From the NCBI GenBank assembly GCA_002255935.1, contig NKIO01000005.1, forward strand, positions 1-64,000: a DNA stretch of 64,000 nucleotides, given 5' to 3'. A program made the position numbers and the translations under genes. The notes beneath the pieces were generated by a model. It was not told where the DNA came from, did not search any database, and worked only from the letters and a program-made list of their open reading frames with translations. Shown one piece after another: positions 57,362-64,000 of the stretch (within the stretch, counting starts at the first letter, position 1; each line of letters opens with the position of its first letter). Origin of the DNA: Comamonadaceae bacterium PBBC2 (GTDB lineage: Bacteria > Pseudomonadota > Gammaproteobacteria > Burkholderiales > Burkholderiaceae_C).

Positions 57362-57730
57362 GCCTTGCGAAACCGCCCCTGCCGCCAGCAGCAACCACGC
57401 CAAAATCCAGGCGCTGCCGCCCCAGGGCACGGCAAAGCGCAAGGCATCAAAACCCAGCACGCTGCGGGCATAGATGTTGAAACTGAACATCACCGTCCCG
57501 GCCAGCATCAGCACGCCTGAGGCGAGCAACCAGCGCGAGGGACCGCGCCAGCCCAGCACCAAGCCCACCAGCACCACACCCACCGCATGAAACTGCTGCA
57601 GCTGCAGCGCCGACTGCACCATGGCCGGAATGCCACCCGCAAAGACCGGCAAATGGGCGAAAGCGGCGCTCAAAGCCACGCTCAGAGCGGCACTGACGGC
57701 CCCGGCAAACACAAAAAATCTGGCGGACAT
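57317..57730 (-). CDS. DUF423 family small membrane protein
   Basis: This 137-residue protein has four hydrophobic segments with the DUF423 pattern: FFVFAGAVSAALSVALSAAFAHL, FHAVGVVLVGLVLGW, GVLMLAGTVMFSFNIYA and FAVPWGGSAWILAWLLLAAGA. The function is unknown. GGGAG precedes the ATG at 57730. The last ~14 residues (SAERSSAPTNSHRQ) are encoded by the REP-derived repeat, so the original stop has probably been replaced by repeat sequence. Confidence 0.82.
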   Translation of the reverse strand: MSARFFVFAGAVSAALSVALSAAFAHLPVFAGGIPAMVQSALQLQQFHAVGVVLVGLVLGWRGPSRWLLASGVLMLAGTVMFSFNIYARSVLGFDALRFAVPWGGSAWILAWLLLAAGAVSQGSAERSSAPTNSHRQ

Positions 57731-57787
57731 GCGGCAAAGCTCCCAAGCGTTGAACTGCCGCATTCTCGCCCATGCACGCAAGGCCCC

Positions 57788-58957
57788 TCACACCAAAGGC
57801 CGTCGGTATCCGCCCGACTGGCCACGCGGCGACAGGACCACTTGCCACAACTGGTTGTCCCGCGCCCTGAACGTGCCTGCACAGCACAGCAGGTAATAGC
57901 GCCACATGCGGTAAAAACGCTCGCCGTACGTGGCCTTCAACTGCGGCCAAGCCGCTTCAAACCGCTCGTGCCAGGCCATCAATGTCTTGTCGTAATCGGC
58001 CCCCAAGTTGTGCCAGTCTTCCAGCACAAAATCGCGCTCGCTGGCCTCTGTGATGTCCGATGCCGCCGGCAATGCCCCATTGGGAAAGATGTAGCGCTCG
58101 ATCCAGGGGTCAATCGCATCGCCGGATCGGTTTTTGCCAATGGTGTGGAGCATCAACAAACCGTCACTGCGCAAGCTGCGGTGGACCAGGTCAAAAAAAC
58201 TGCGGTAATTCTTCGGGCCAACATGCTCGAACATGCCCACCGAGGCCACCCGGTCAAACTGCTGTGCGCCCTGCAGATTGAACTTTCTGTAGTCGCTCAA
58301 CTCAAAGCGTACCGGCAAGTTGCCGGCCTTTTCCGCACCCCAGCGGGCTTGTTCTTTAGAGACCGTCAGGCCCAAGCAACGCACGCCGTAATGCTGGGCG
58401 GCAAACAGCATCAAACTGCCCCAGCCGCAGCCAATGTCGAGCAAGGACATGTCTGGGCGCAACTGCAGCTTTTGGCAAATCAAATCGAGTTTGGCTTCTT
58501 GCGCGGCATCCAGCGTCTTGGCCGTCGCCCAATACCCGCAGCTGTAGGCCATGGACGGGTCCAGCATCGCCTCGTACAGGTCGTTGCCCAAGTCGTAATG
58601 AACTTCGGCCACATGCCAAGCGCGGTGTTCAGACTGCAAGTTCGTCAACCGCGCCTTCAAAGACGCCCAGATCCAGCCCGCCCGCCCCACGTGCTGGTCC
58701 AGCCGCGCCGCCAAAACGCGTGCGATGAACTCGTCCACCGCCCCGCAGTCCCACCAGCCGTCCATGTAACTCTCGCCCAGCCCCAAGCTGCCTTGCGTCA
58801 AGATGCGGTCAAAAGTGGCCGGGTGGTGCACCTGAATGTCCCAAGACCGGTTGCCGCCGACCTCGATCCCGGCCGTGGCCAGCAGCTGGGAGGCTCGGCG
58901 CCAGTTCTCGTCATCGTGCGCCAAGCGCTGCTCACCCCAAACCAAGCTGCTGTCCAT
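57788..58957 (-). CDS. cfa: Cyclopropane-fatty-acyl-phospholipid synthase
   Basis: This 389-residue SAM-dependent enzyme has YDLGNDLYEAMLDPSMAYSCGYW (about 120-143), motif I LLDIGCGWGSLMLFAAQHYGV (about 172), FDRVASVGMFEHVGPKNYR (about 236) and the YIFPNGALP loop. It adds a methylene group across double bonds of membrane acyl chains. The start at 58957 follows AGGAGACC. It is divergent from the SDR at 59141. Confidence 0.95.
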   Translation of the reverse strand: MDSSLVWGEQRLAHDDENWRRASQLLATAGIEVGGNRSWDIQVHHPATFDRILTQGSLGLGESYMDGWWDCGAVDEFIARVLAARLDQHVGRAGWIWASLKARLTNLQSEHRAWHVAEVHYDLGNDLYEAMLDPSMAYSCGYWATAKTLDAAQEAKLDLICQKLQLRPDMSLLDIGCGWGSLMLFAAQHYGVRCLGLTVSKEQARWGAEKAGNLPVRFELSDYRKFNLQGAQQFDRVASVGMFEHVGPKNYRSFFDLVHRSLRSDGLLMLHTIGKNRSGDAIDPWIERYIFPNGALPAASDITEASERDFVLEDWHNLGADYDKTLMAWHERFEAAWPQLKATYGERFYRMWRYYLLCCAGTFRARDNQLWQVVLSPRGQSGGYRRPLV

Positions 58958-59101
58958 GATGGTCTCCTGTCGTGTTGTGCCCAAGCCCATGCTGGCCCTG
59001 AGCAAGCCTTCCCACAATCCACCCTTGGATGTAGCGCGGCTCATGGAAAACCGTTAATGGATGAGTGCCCTGCTGTCATTTGGGGGTTCGAATGTGCATA
59101 A

Positions 59102-59122
59102 TTGACGTTTACGTAACGTCAA
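59102..59122. promoter_or_regulatory. Palindromic operator upstream of the HSD10-like gene
   Basis: TTGACGT-N7-ACGTCAA is a perfect 7-bp inverted repeat with a central TTACGTA core. It lies 19 bp before the start codon, in the cfa/SDR divergent region. Its shape recalls MerR-type sites such as those of LiuR, which controls branched-chain acyl-CoA catabolism in proteobacteria; this identification is from memory and is tentative. Confidence 0.6.
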
Positions 59123-59140
59123 CTGAAACAGGAGTGAGAC

Positions 59141-59899
59141 ATGGACATTCAAGGCAAGGTTTTCATCGTCACCGGCGGCGCATCGGGCCTGGGTGAAGGC
59201 ACCGCCCGCATGCTGGCGGCCAACGGCGGCAAGGTCGTCATCGCCGACATGCAAGCCGAAAAAGGCGAAGCCATCGCCAAGGAACTGGGCGGCGCCTTCG
59301 TCAAGTGCGACGTCAGCAACGAAGCCGACGGCCAAGCCGTGGTCGCCCAAGCTGTGGCCATGGGCAAGCTCATGGGCCTGGTCAACTGCGCAGGCATCGC
59401 ACCCGCCGAAAAAACCGTCGGCAAAAACGGCGCACACAGCCTGGCCGTTTACACCAAGACCATCATGGTCAACCTGGTGGGCACTTTCAACATGATCCGC
59501 TTGGCATCTGAAGCCATGAGCAAGAATGAACCCGAGGCCACCGGCGAGCGCGGCGTGCTGATCAGCACCGCCAGCGTGGCCGCCTACGACGGCCAAATCG
59601 GCCAAGCGGCTTACGCTGCGTCCAAAGGCGGCGTGGTCGGCATGACGCTGCCCATTGCCCGCGACCTGTCGCGCAACGGCATCCGCAACATGACCATTGC
59701 CCCCGGCATCTTCGGCACGCCCATGCTGTTTGGCATGCCCCAAGAAGTTCAAGACGCGCTGGCCGCAGGCGTGCCCTTCCCCAGCCGCCTGGGCACCCCC
59801 CAAGACTACGCCAAACTGGCCAAACACATCATCGAAAACGACATGCTCAACGGCGAAGTCATCCGCTTGGACGGCGCGATTCGACTCGCACCGAAGTGA
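59141..59899 (+). CDS. HSD10-like short-chain dehydrogenase (3-hydroxyacyl-CoA or 2-methyl-3-hydroxybutyryl-CoA type)
   Basis: This 252-residue SDR has [16 protein letters not shown] (about 10), [17 protein letters not shown] (about 83) and the catalytic [24 protein letters not shown] (Ser, Tyr, Lys). The GIAPA loop and [10 protein letters not shown] are typical of the HSD17B10 / 3-hydroxyacyl-CoA dehydrogenase type 2 group, used in isoleucine and fatty-acid breakdown. AGGAG precedes the ATG, and a strong palindrome overlaps the promoter. Confidence 0.9.
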   Translation: MDIQGKVFIVTGGASGLGEGTARMLAANGGKVVIADMQAEKGEAIAKELGGAFVKCDVSNEADGQAVVAQAVAMGKLMGLVNCAGIAPAEKTVGKNGAHSLAVYTKTIMVNLVGTFNMIRLASEAMSKNEPEATGERGVLISTASVAAYDGQIGQAAYAASKGGVVGMTLPIARDLSRNGIRNMTIAPGIFGTPMLFGMPQEVQDALAAGVPFPSRLGTPQDYAKLAKHIIENDMLNGEVIRLDGAIRLAPK

Positions 59900-59918
59900 T
59901 CTGAAAGGTCAACGCATG

Positions 59919-59942
59919 CAACAGGCCCTGCGGGGCCTGTTG
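59919..59942 (+). terminator. Hairpin after the HSD10-like gene
   Basis: CAACAGGCCC and GGGCCTGTTG form a perfect 10-bp stem with a four-base loop 20 bp after the stop. The following TCGTTTGT is only weakly T-rich, so it may terminate partly. The remaining 59943-60047 shows nothing recognisable. Confidence 0.6.
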
Positions 59943-60047
59943 TCGTTTGTAGAAGGTGCATCCAGTCTGGAAATACTGGCATATGCTCATGAGCGATGGA
60001 TTGGACGGGTCAGCACCATGGCTGCCCTTGTTTTGTCGATTCAGAAT

Positions 60048-61130
60048 TCAAAAAGACGGCAAATAAATATCACCTGTTTGAAACGTAAATTGTTTTGAAA
60101 ATGATGCGCCATCATTGGACCCATTGACTTTGACCGTGTACGAAGTATTTGGCTTCATGGGCGATTCGGCCGCCACATAAGCCACTGAGGCATCGAAATC
60201 TTTGTATGTCGAATCCTCATTACCATTACCCCCCACGTGTCGGCGAAGACCCACCGCAGTGCCCGTGGCGGTTTCGACCACCGAAATGGCATCGATGTTC
60301 AGTTTTTGGCCACGGCGTACCCGGAAGATGATCGAAGAGCCCAAGGGCTTGGTGCTCAGGTCTCGCCCCGGGATGGGGTTGGGGTCCTCGTTGTTCAATG
60401 AATAGGCCACGCCCGTGGTGCCCTCACATGGGTAAGTGGCCACCGCATCCGTCGCCAAGTCCTGGAAGCTGTCTTGCTGGAGAACGCCGAATTCGGTCAT
60501 GACCAGATCAAAACCCGAAGATTTGCCCACATCTGCGATGCGTTTGACGCCCACCCCCATGTCGCGGTAAGGGGCTGTCATGAAAACCATGTGGTACGGC
60601 GCGTTGAGCAACAGGCGCATGGAAGTGATGCCTTCGCTGGCCGATGCGGGCATGTTGGTGAAGCCGGAAAAAACCTCGCCGAGACTTTGACTGTCATAAC
60701 CATGAAATCGAGCCCGGTCGGTCAGTGTGGCACCCGTGAATCCGTTGGGATAAGTGCTGGCCAACTCAAGATGAGACAGTTGTTGGTTCAAGACACCCCA
60801 ATTGGCGTGCGCCATGGCCGATGCGTCCAATTGGGGGGCGTGACGCAAAGCACCAAAACCGCAACGGATGCGCTCAGCATTCAAGAACTTGAAGACCAGC
60901 TGTTCTTGTGATCCAGCGGCATAAGTCGAAGCTGGGATTTGAACCAAGATATCGCTGGGGATGCTGTTGACCACCGAGCCGTCTGGCAAAACAGCCACCT
61001 GAGCGCTATTGTTGTTGGAGCCAGAATTTGTGCTTTCCGTAGCGGCAGAGCCGCCACCGCCACAGGCAACAAGCCCTGCTGTTGCGCTCACAAGGCAGGC
61101 CAAACGGATCAGGTGGGTGGTGGATTTCAA
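60048..61130 (-). CDS. CAP/SCP-domain lipoprotein
   Basis: This 360-residue protein starts from TTG at 61130 (GGAGAAG leader) with a lipoprotein signal ending VACGGGGSAA (Cys about 23), then a Ser/Asn-rich linker. The CAP (SCP/PR1) domain shows FLNAERIRCGFGALRHAPQLDASAMAHANW, SHLELASTYPNGFTGA, LGEVFSGF and LLNAPYHMVFM. CAP proteins are secreted or surface-located with varied roles. The C-terminal ~110 residues form a separate beta-rich region. No ATG alternative exists. Confidence 0.8.
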   Translation of the reverse strand: MKSTTHLIRLACLVSATAGLVACGGGGSAATESTNSGSNNNSAQVAVLPDGSVVNSIPSDILVQIPASTYAAGSQEQLVFKFLNAERIRCGFGALRHAPQLDASAMAHANWGVLNQQLSHLELASTYPNGFTGATLTDRARFHGYDSQSLGEVFSGFTNMPASASEGITSMRLLLNAPYHMVFMTAPYRDMGVGVKRIADVGKSSGFDLVMTEFGVLQQDSFQDLATDAVATYPCEGTTGVAYSLNNEDPNPIPGRDLSTKPLGSSIIFRVRRGQKLNIDAISVVETATGTAVGLRRHVGGNGNEDSTYKDFDASVAYVAAESPMKPNTSYTVKVNGSNDGASFSKQFTFQTGDIYLPSF

Positions 61131-61256
61131 GGACTTCTCCCAGTCAAGACAAACTTTCCTGAATCTACGTGCAATACATCTTTCAAAGCGTTATTTTTGA
61201 CAACTTTTTGTTTCCCTATGTATCCATTGAATCAACCGACAGTGGTCAGATGAAGC

Positions 61257-61282
61257 ATCGCCGAACACAGTTCAGCTCCCAC
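61257..61282 (-). repeat. REP-like palindrome, family B
   Basis: Read on the minus strand it is GTGGGAGCTGAACTG to TTCGGCGAT. Together with 61322 it occupies the gap 61131-61453, which has no gene. Confidence 0.85.
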
Positions 61283-61321
61283 AAGGGTCCCGGCTACACT
61301 CCAGACGTTTGGATCAACTTT

Positions 61322-61347
61322 GTAGAAGCCCAACTTTGTTGGGCGAT
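61322..61347 (+). repeat. REP-like palindrome, family B, variant
   Basis: GTAGAAGCCCAAC to GTTGGGCGAT with GCCCAAC/GTTGGGC arms. Opposite in orientation to 61257-61282 and 39 bp from it. Confidence 0.8.
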
Positions 61348-61453
61348 GGTTTGAACATAGGAAAGGCCACAAGACATGCTGGTGGTGGATACGCCTAAGT
61401 GTCTGACTTCGGACGCGCAAGAAGCTACGATGCCCACTTCCAGGAGCTGATTC

Positions 61454-63259
61454 ATGAACCCCACCCTGCCTTTGAGCATCATCACCTTGGCCCTGCTCAG
61501 CGCTTGCGCCGTGCCGCCATCAGCCCCCTTGCGCTACAGCGTGCCCGAGCAACCCGAAGCCGCCAGTGGCGTGACCGCCAAGCCGGGTTGGGCCTATGGC
61601 CGTCAGGCGGTGGCGGCGGCCAATCCGCTGGCCACCGATGCAGGTTTGCAGATCTTGCGTGCTGGAGGTTCGGCGCTGGACGCGGCCATTGCGGTGCAGA
61701 TGGTGCTGGGCTTGGTGGAGCCGCAGTCGAGCGGCATTGCGGGCGGGGCCTTTTTGTTGCACTTTGACGGGCAAAAGGTCACAGCCCACGACGGGCGCGA
61801 AACCGCGCCCGCCACCGCCCAGAGCGACTTGTTCTTGGGTGCAGACGGCAAGCCACTGCCGTTTGAAGAGGCGGTGCTCAGTGGGCGCTCGGTGGGTGTG
61901 CCCGGCGCCTTGCGCACGCTCGAAGCGGCACACCGCCAGCATGGCCAGCTGCCTTGGGCGCAGCTGTTCACACCCGCCATCACTTTGGCCGAAGTTGGCT
62001 TCAAGGTCAGCCCGCGACTGCACACGCTGCTGCAAACCGAACCGCACCTGAAAAAAGACCCGCTGGCCGCCCGTTTTTATTACACCGCTGAGGGCCTAGC
62101 TTGGCCGGTGGGCCATGTGCTGCGCAACCCCGAATACGCCCATGTGCTGCGCCGCATCGCCAACGAAGGCAGCCGTGCCCTGCACGAAGGCGCTGTGGCG
62201 CAAGCCATCGTGCAACGCGTGCAATCGCCGCCACGCCCGGGCAGCCTGAGCCTGCAAGACCTGCGCGACTACCGCCCCCGCGAGCGCGAGGCGCTGTGCT
62301 TTGACCACAAGGCCCAGGCGCGGGCCTTGCGCATTTGTGGCTTCCCGCCGCCGTCTTCGGGGCAGATCGCCATCGGGCAAATCTTGGGCATGCTGTCCCA
62401 AGCGAGCGCCCAAGGGCCCGAGTTGGCGGGCGGCCTGCCCTCCCCCGACTTTTTGCACCGCTACACCGAGGCGTCGCGCCTGGCCTTTGCCGACCGAGCG
62501 CAATACGTGGCCGACCCAGACTTTGTGAGTGCCCCCGCTGGCGACTGGCGCAGCCTGCTGGCCCCCGGCTATTTGGCGCAGCGCAGCCAACTCATCGGAG
62601 CGCAGTCCATGAAGGTGGCCACACCGGGTCAGCCTTCGGGCAACGTCACGTCGTGGGCGCCCATGCCCGCACAAACCGAATACGGCACCAGCCACATCAG
62701 CGTGGTCGATGCCAAAGGCCGCGCTGTGGCCATGACCACCACCATTGAAGCGGCCTTTGGCGCACGCCGCATGGTGACGACCGACCCTGCGCGCCCAGGC
62801 GGCTTTTTGCTCAACAACCAATTGACCGATTTCAGCTTTGCCCCAGCCGATGCGCAAGGCCGCCTGATCGCCAACCGGGTGGAGCCCGGCAAGCGCCCGC
62901 GTTCGTCGATGTCGCCCACGCTGGTGTTTGACGCCACCACCGGCCAGTTGCTCATGAGCGGCGGCAGCCCGGGCGGGGCGCTGATCATCCACTACACCGC
63001 CAAGCTGCTCACAGGCACCTTGCATTGGGGCCTGAACGCCCAACAAGCGGTGAGCCTGCCCAACTTTGGCTCACTCAACGGCCCCACACTGCTCGAATCC
63101 AAAGGCTTTCCAAGCAGCACGGTGGATGCCCTCAAAGCCCGAGGCCACGACGTGCGCGAAATGGAAATGACCAGCGGCTTGCAAGCCATTGAGCGCACGC
63201 CCACCGGCTGGTTTGGCGGCGCAGACCCCCGCCGCGAAGGTGTGGTGCTGGGCGACTGA
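61454..63259 (+). CDS. ggt: Gamma-glutamyltransferase, lipoprotein form
   Basis: This 601-residue enzyme has a lipoprotein signal (SIITLALLSACAV, Cys about 18), the large-subunit start AVAAANPLATDAGLQILRAGGSALDAAIA (in part), EPQSSGIAGGAF and the RET-like DGRETAP loop. The autocatalytic Thr412 lies in TEYGTSHISVVD, and the small subunit has GSPGGALIIHY. It cleaves glutathione and gamma-glutamyl compounds in the periplasm. The ATG at 61454 follows CAGGAG. Confidence 0.93.
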   Translation: MNPTLPLSIITLALLSACAVPPSAPLRYSVPEQPEAASGVTAKPGWAYGRQAVAAANPLATDAGLQILRAGGSALDAAIAVQMVLGLVEPQSSGIAGGAFLLHFDGQKVTAHDGRETAPATAQSDLFLGADGKPLPFEEAVLSGRSVGVPGALRTLEAAHRQHGQLPWAQLFTPAITLAEVGFKVSPRLHTLLQTEPHLKKDPLAARFYYTAEGLAWPVGHVLRNPEYAHVLRRIANEGSRALHEGAVAQAIVQRVQSPPRPGSLSLQDLRDYRPREREALCFDHKAQARALRICGFPPPSSGQIAIGQILGMLSQASAQGPELAGGLPSPDFLHRYTEASRLAFADRAQYVADPDFVSAPAGDWRSLLAPGYLAQRSQLIGAQSMKVATPGQPSGNVTSWAPMPAQTEYGTSHISVVDAKGRAVAMTTTIEAAFGARRMVTTDPARPGGFLLNNQLTDFSFAPADAQGRLIANRVEPGKRPRSSMSPTLVFDATTGQLLMSGGSPGGALIIHYTAKLLTGTLHWGLNAQQAVSLPNFGSLNGPTLLESKGFPSSTVDALKARGHDVREMEMTSGLQAIERTPTGWFGGADPRREGVVLGD

Positions 63260-63284
63260 CCCGTTGGCCTAAGGCCCAAGAAAA

Positions 63285-63312
63285 ACGGCAGCCGAGGCTG
63301 CCGTTTTTTTTT
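63285..63312. terminator. Bidirectional terminator between ggt and acs
   Basis: ACGGCAGC and GCTGCCGT form an 8-bp stem with loop CGAG. A5 precedes and T9 follows, so it can end ggt (plus) and acs (minus). Confidence 0.93.
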
Positions 63313-63337
63313 GGGGCGGGCCGATGGCCCGCCAAGA

Positions 63338-64000
63338 TCAGTAAGCCTGACCCAACTGGCCCAGGATGGCTGGGTTTTCCAGAGTGGAGATGTCTTGCGT
63401 GATCTCTTCGCCTTTGGCCAGCGAACGCAGCAGGCGGCGCATGATCTTGCCGGAACGGGTCTTGGGCAAGTTCTCACCGAAGCGAATGTCCTTGGGCTTG
63501 GCGATCGGGCCGATTTCTTTGGCAATGTGGTCGCGCAATTGCTTGGCGATCGCTTTGCCTTCGTCGGTGTTGGGCAAGGCGCGCTTAAGCACCACGAAAG
63601 CGCAAATCGCTTCGCCGGTGGTGTCGTCAGGACGGCCCACCACAGCGGCTTCGGCCACCAGCTCGGTGCAGCTGACCAGTGCCGATTCGATTTCCATCGT
63701 GCCCATGCGGTGACCGGAGACGTTCAGCACGTCGTCGATGCGGCCGGTGATGGTGAAGTAACCGGTTTTCTCGTCGCGGATCGCGCCGTCGCCGGCCAAG
63801 TAGTACTTGCCCTTGAAGTCTTCAGGGTAGTAGCTCTTCTTGAAGCGCTCGGGGTCGCCCCAGATGTTGCGGATCATCGAAGGCCATGGGCGCTTGACGA
63901 CCAAAATGCCGCCTTGGCCATTGGGCATATCGTCGCCAGTTTCACTCACGATGGCGGCCTGGATGCCCGGGAAAGGCAGTGTGCAAGAACCTGGAACCAT
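63338..64000 (-). CDS. acs: Acetyl-CoA synthetase, C-terminal fragment
   Basis: The last 220 residues of an AMP-forming acetyl-CoA synthetase lie here; the frame runs off the right edge. Visible are [48 protein letters not shown] (in part), and the regulatory acetylation site [14 protein letters not shown]. It activates acetate to acetyl-CoA. Its stop faces ggt across a bidirectional terminator. Confidence 0.97.
   Translation of the reverse strand: MVPGSCTLPFPGIQAAIVSETGDDMPNGQGGILVVKRPWPSMIRNIWGDPERFKKSYYPEDFKGKYYLAGDGAIRDEKTGYFTITGRIDDVLNVSGHRMGTMEIESALVSCTELVAEAAVVGRPDDTTGEAICAFVVLKRALPNTDEGKAIAKQLRDHIAKEIGPIAKPKDIRFGENLPKTRSGKIMRRLLRSLAKGEEITQDISTLENPAILGQLGQAY

Noticed and set aside
56929-57480. 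Two long frames across the 33-bp tandem repeat, one on each strand
   Set aside because: Both are composed of repeat-derived 11-residue units and poor start contexts; they overlap the DUF423 gene and have no recognisable domain.

Overview
The window looks like a piece of a GC-rich betaproteobacterial chromosome, most likely Burkholderiales and close to Comamonadaceae (Limnohabitans, Polaromonas or Rhodoferax type). This is inferred from the rpmH-rnpA-yidD-yidC-mnmE / dnaA-dnaN-gyrB order, a Bug-family (tripartite tricarboxylate) binding protein, a phasin, a HAAT-type ABC importer and the overall protein style. No rRNA, tRNA or CRISPR array was seen.

The replication origin is very probably inside the window. 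The 239 bp between rpmH and dnaA (14817-15055) carry DnaA boxes, and gene direction switches there: everything to the left (1-14816) is on the minus strand, while dnaA, dnaN and gyrB run on the plus strand.

Left arm (1-10672): a run of minus-strand genes headed by a GntR/FCD regulator. It continues through a VOC dioxygenase-like protein, a FAH-family hydrolase, a quinone-oxidoreductase-like protein, a Bug solute-binding protein, an amino-acid-synthesis family protein, a fatty-acid-desaturase-like di-iron protein and an SDR, and ends with a livGFKHM importer cut by the window edge. It reads as an uptake-plus-catabolism module with unknown substrate. 10760-20399 is the conserved origin housekeeping block.

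Accessory island (20400-26349): a DUF3427 remnant, a possible structured RNA with a strong terminator, a nuclease-helicase fusion (PD-(D/E)XK plus DUF2075), and three toxin-antitoxin loci: parD with an internally deleted parE, fitAB with a metallophosphoesterase, and an RHH/ParE pair. Palindromic candidate operators lie upstream of all three. A DnaQ-like exonuclease follows.

26968-36627 is a Tad (Flp) pilus locus: tadE/tadG divergent from flp-tadV-cpaB-cpaC-lipoprotein-cpaE-cpaF-tadB-tadC. 37545-53143 is mostly core metabolism and envelope: phasin, crotonase, TonB receptor, yajC-secD-secF, dprA, PAP2/eptA, def-fmt, azlCD and pgk.

The right end (53150-64000) contains an IS110-family element with a structured noncoding leader (candidate bridge RNA), ahpC-ahpF, a DUF423 protein, cfa, an HSD10-like SDR behind a palindromic operator, a CAP-domain lipoprotein, a gamma-glutamyltransferase and the end of acs. 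Two families of REP-like palindromes recur from 37 kb to 61 kb; one has expanded into a 33-bp tandem repeat.
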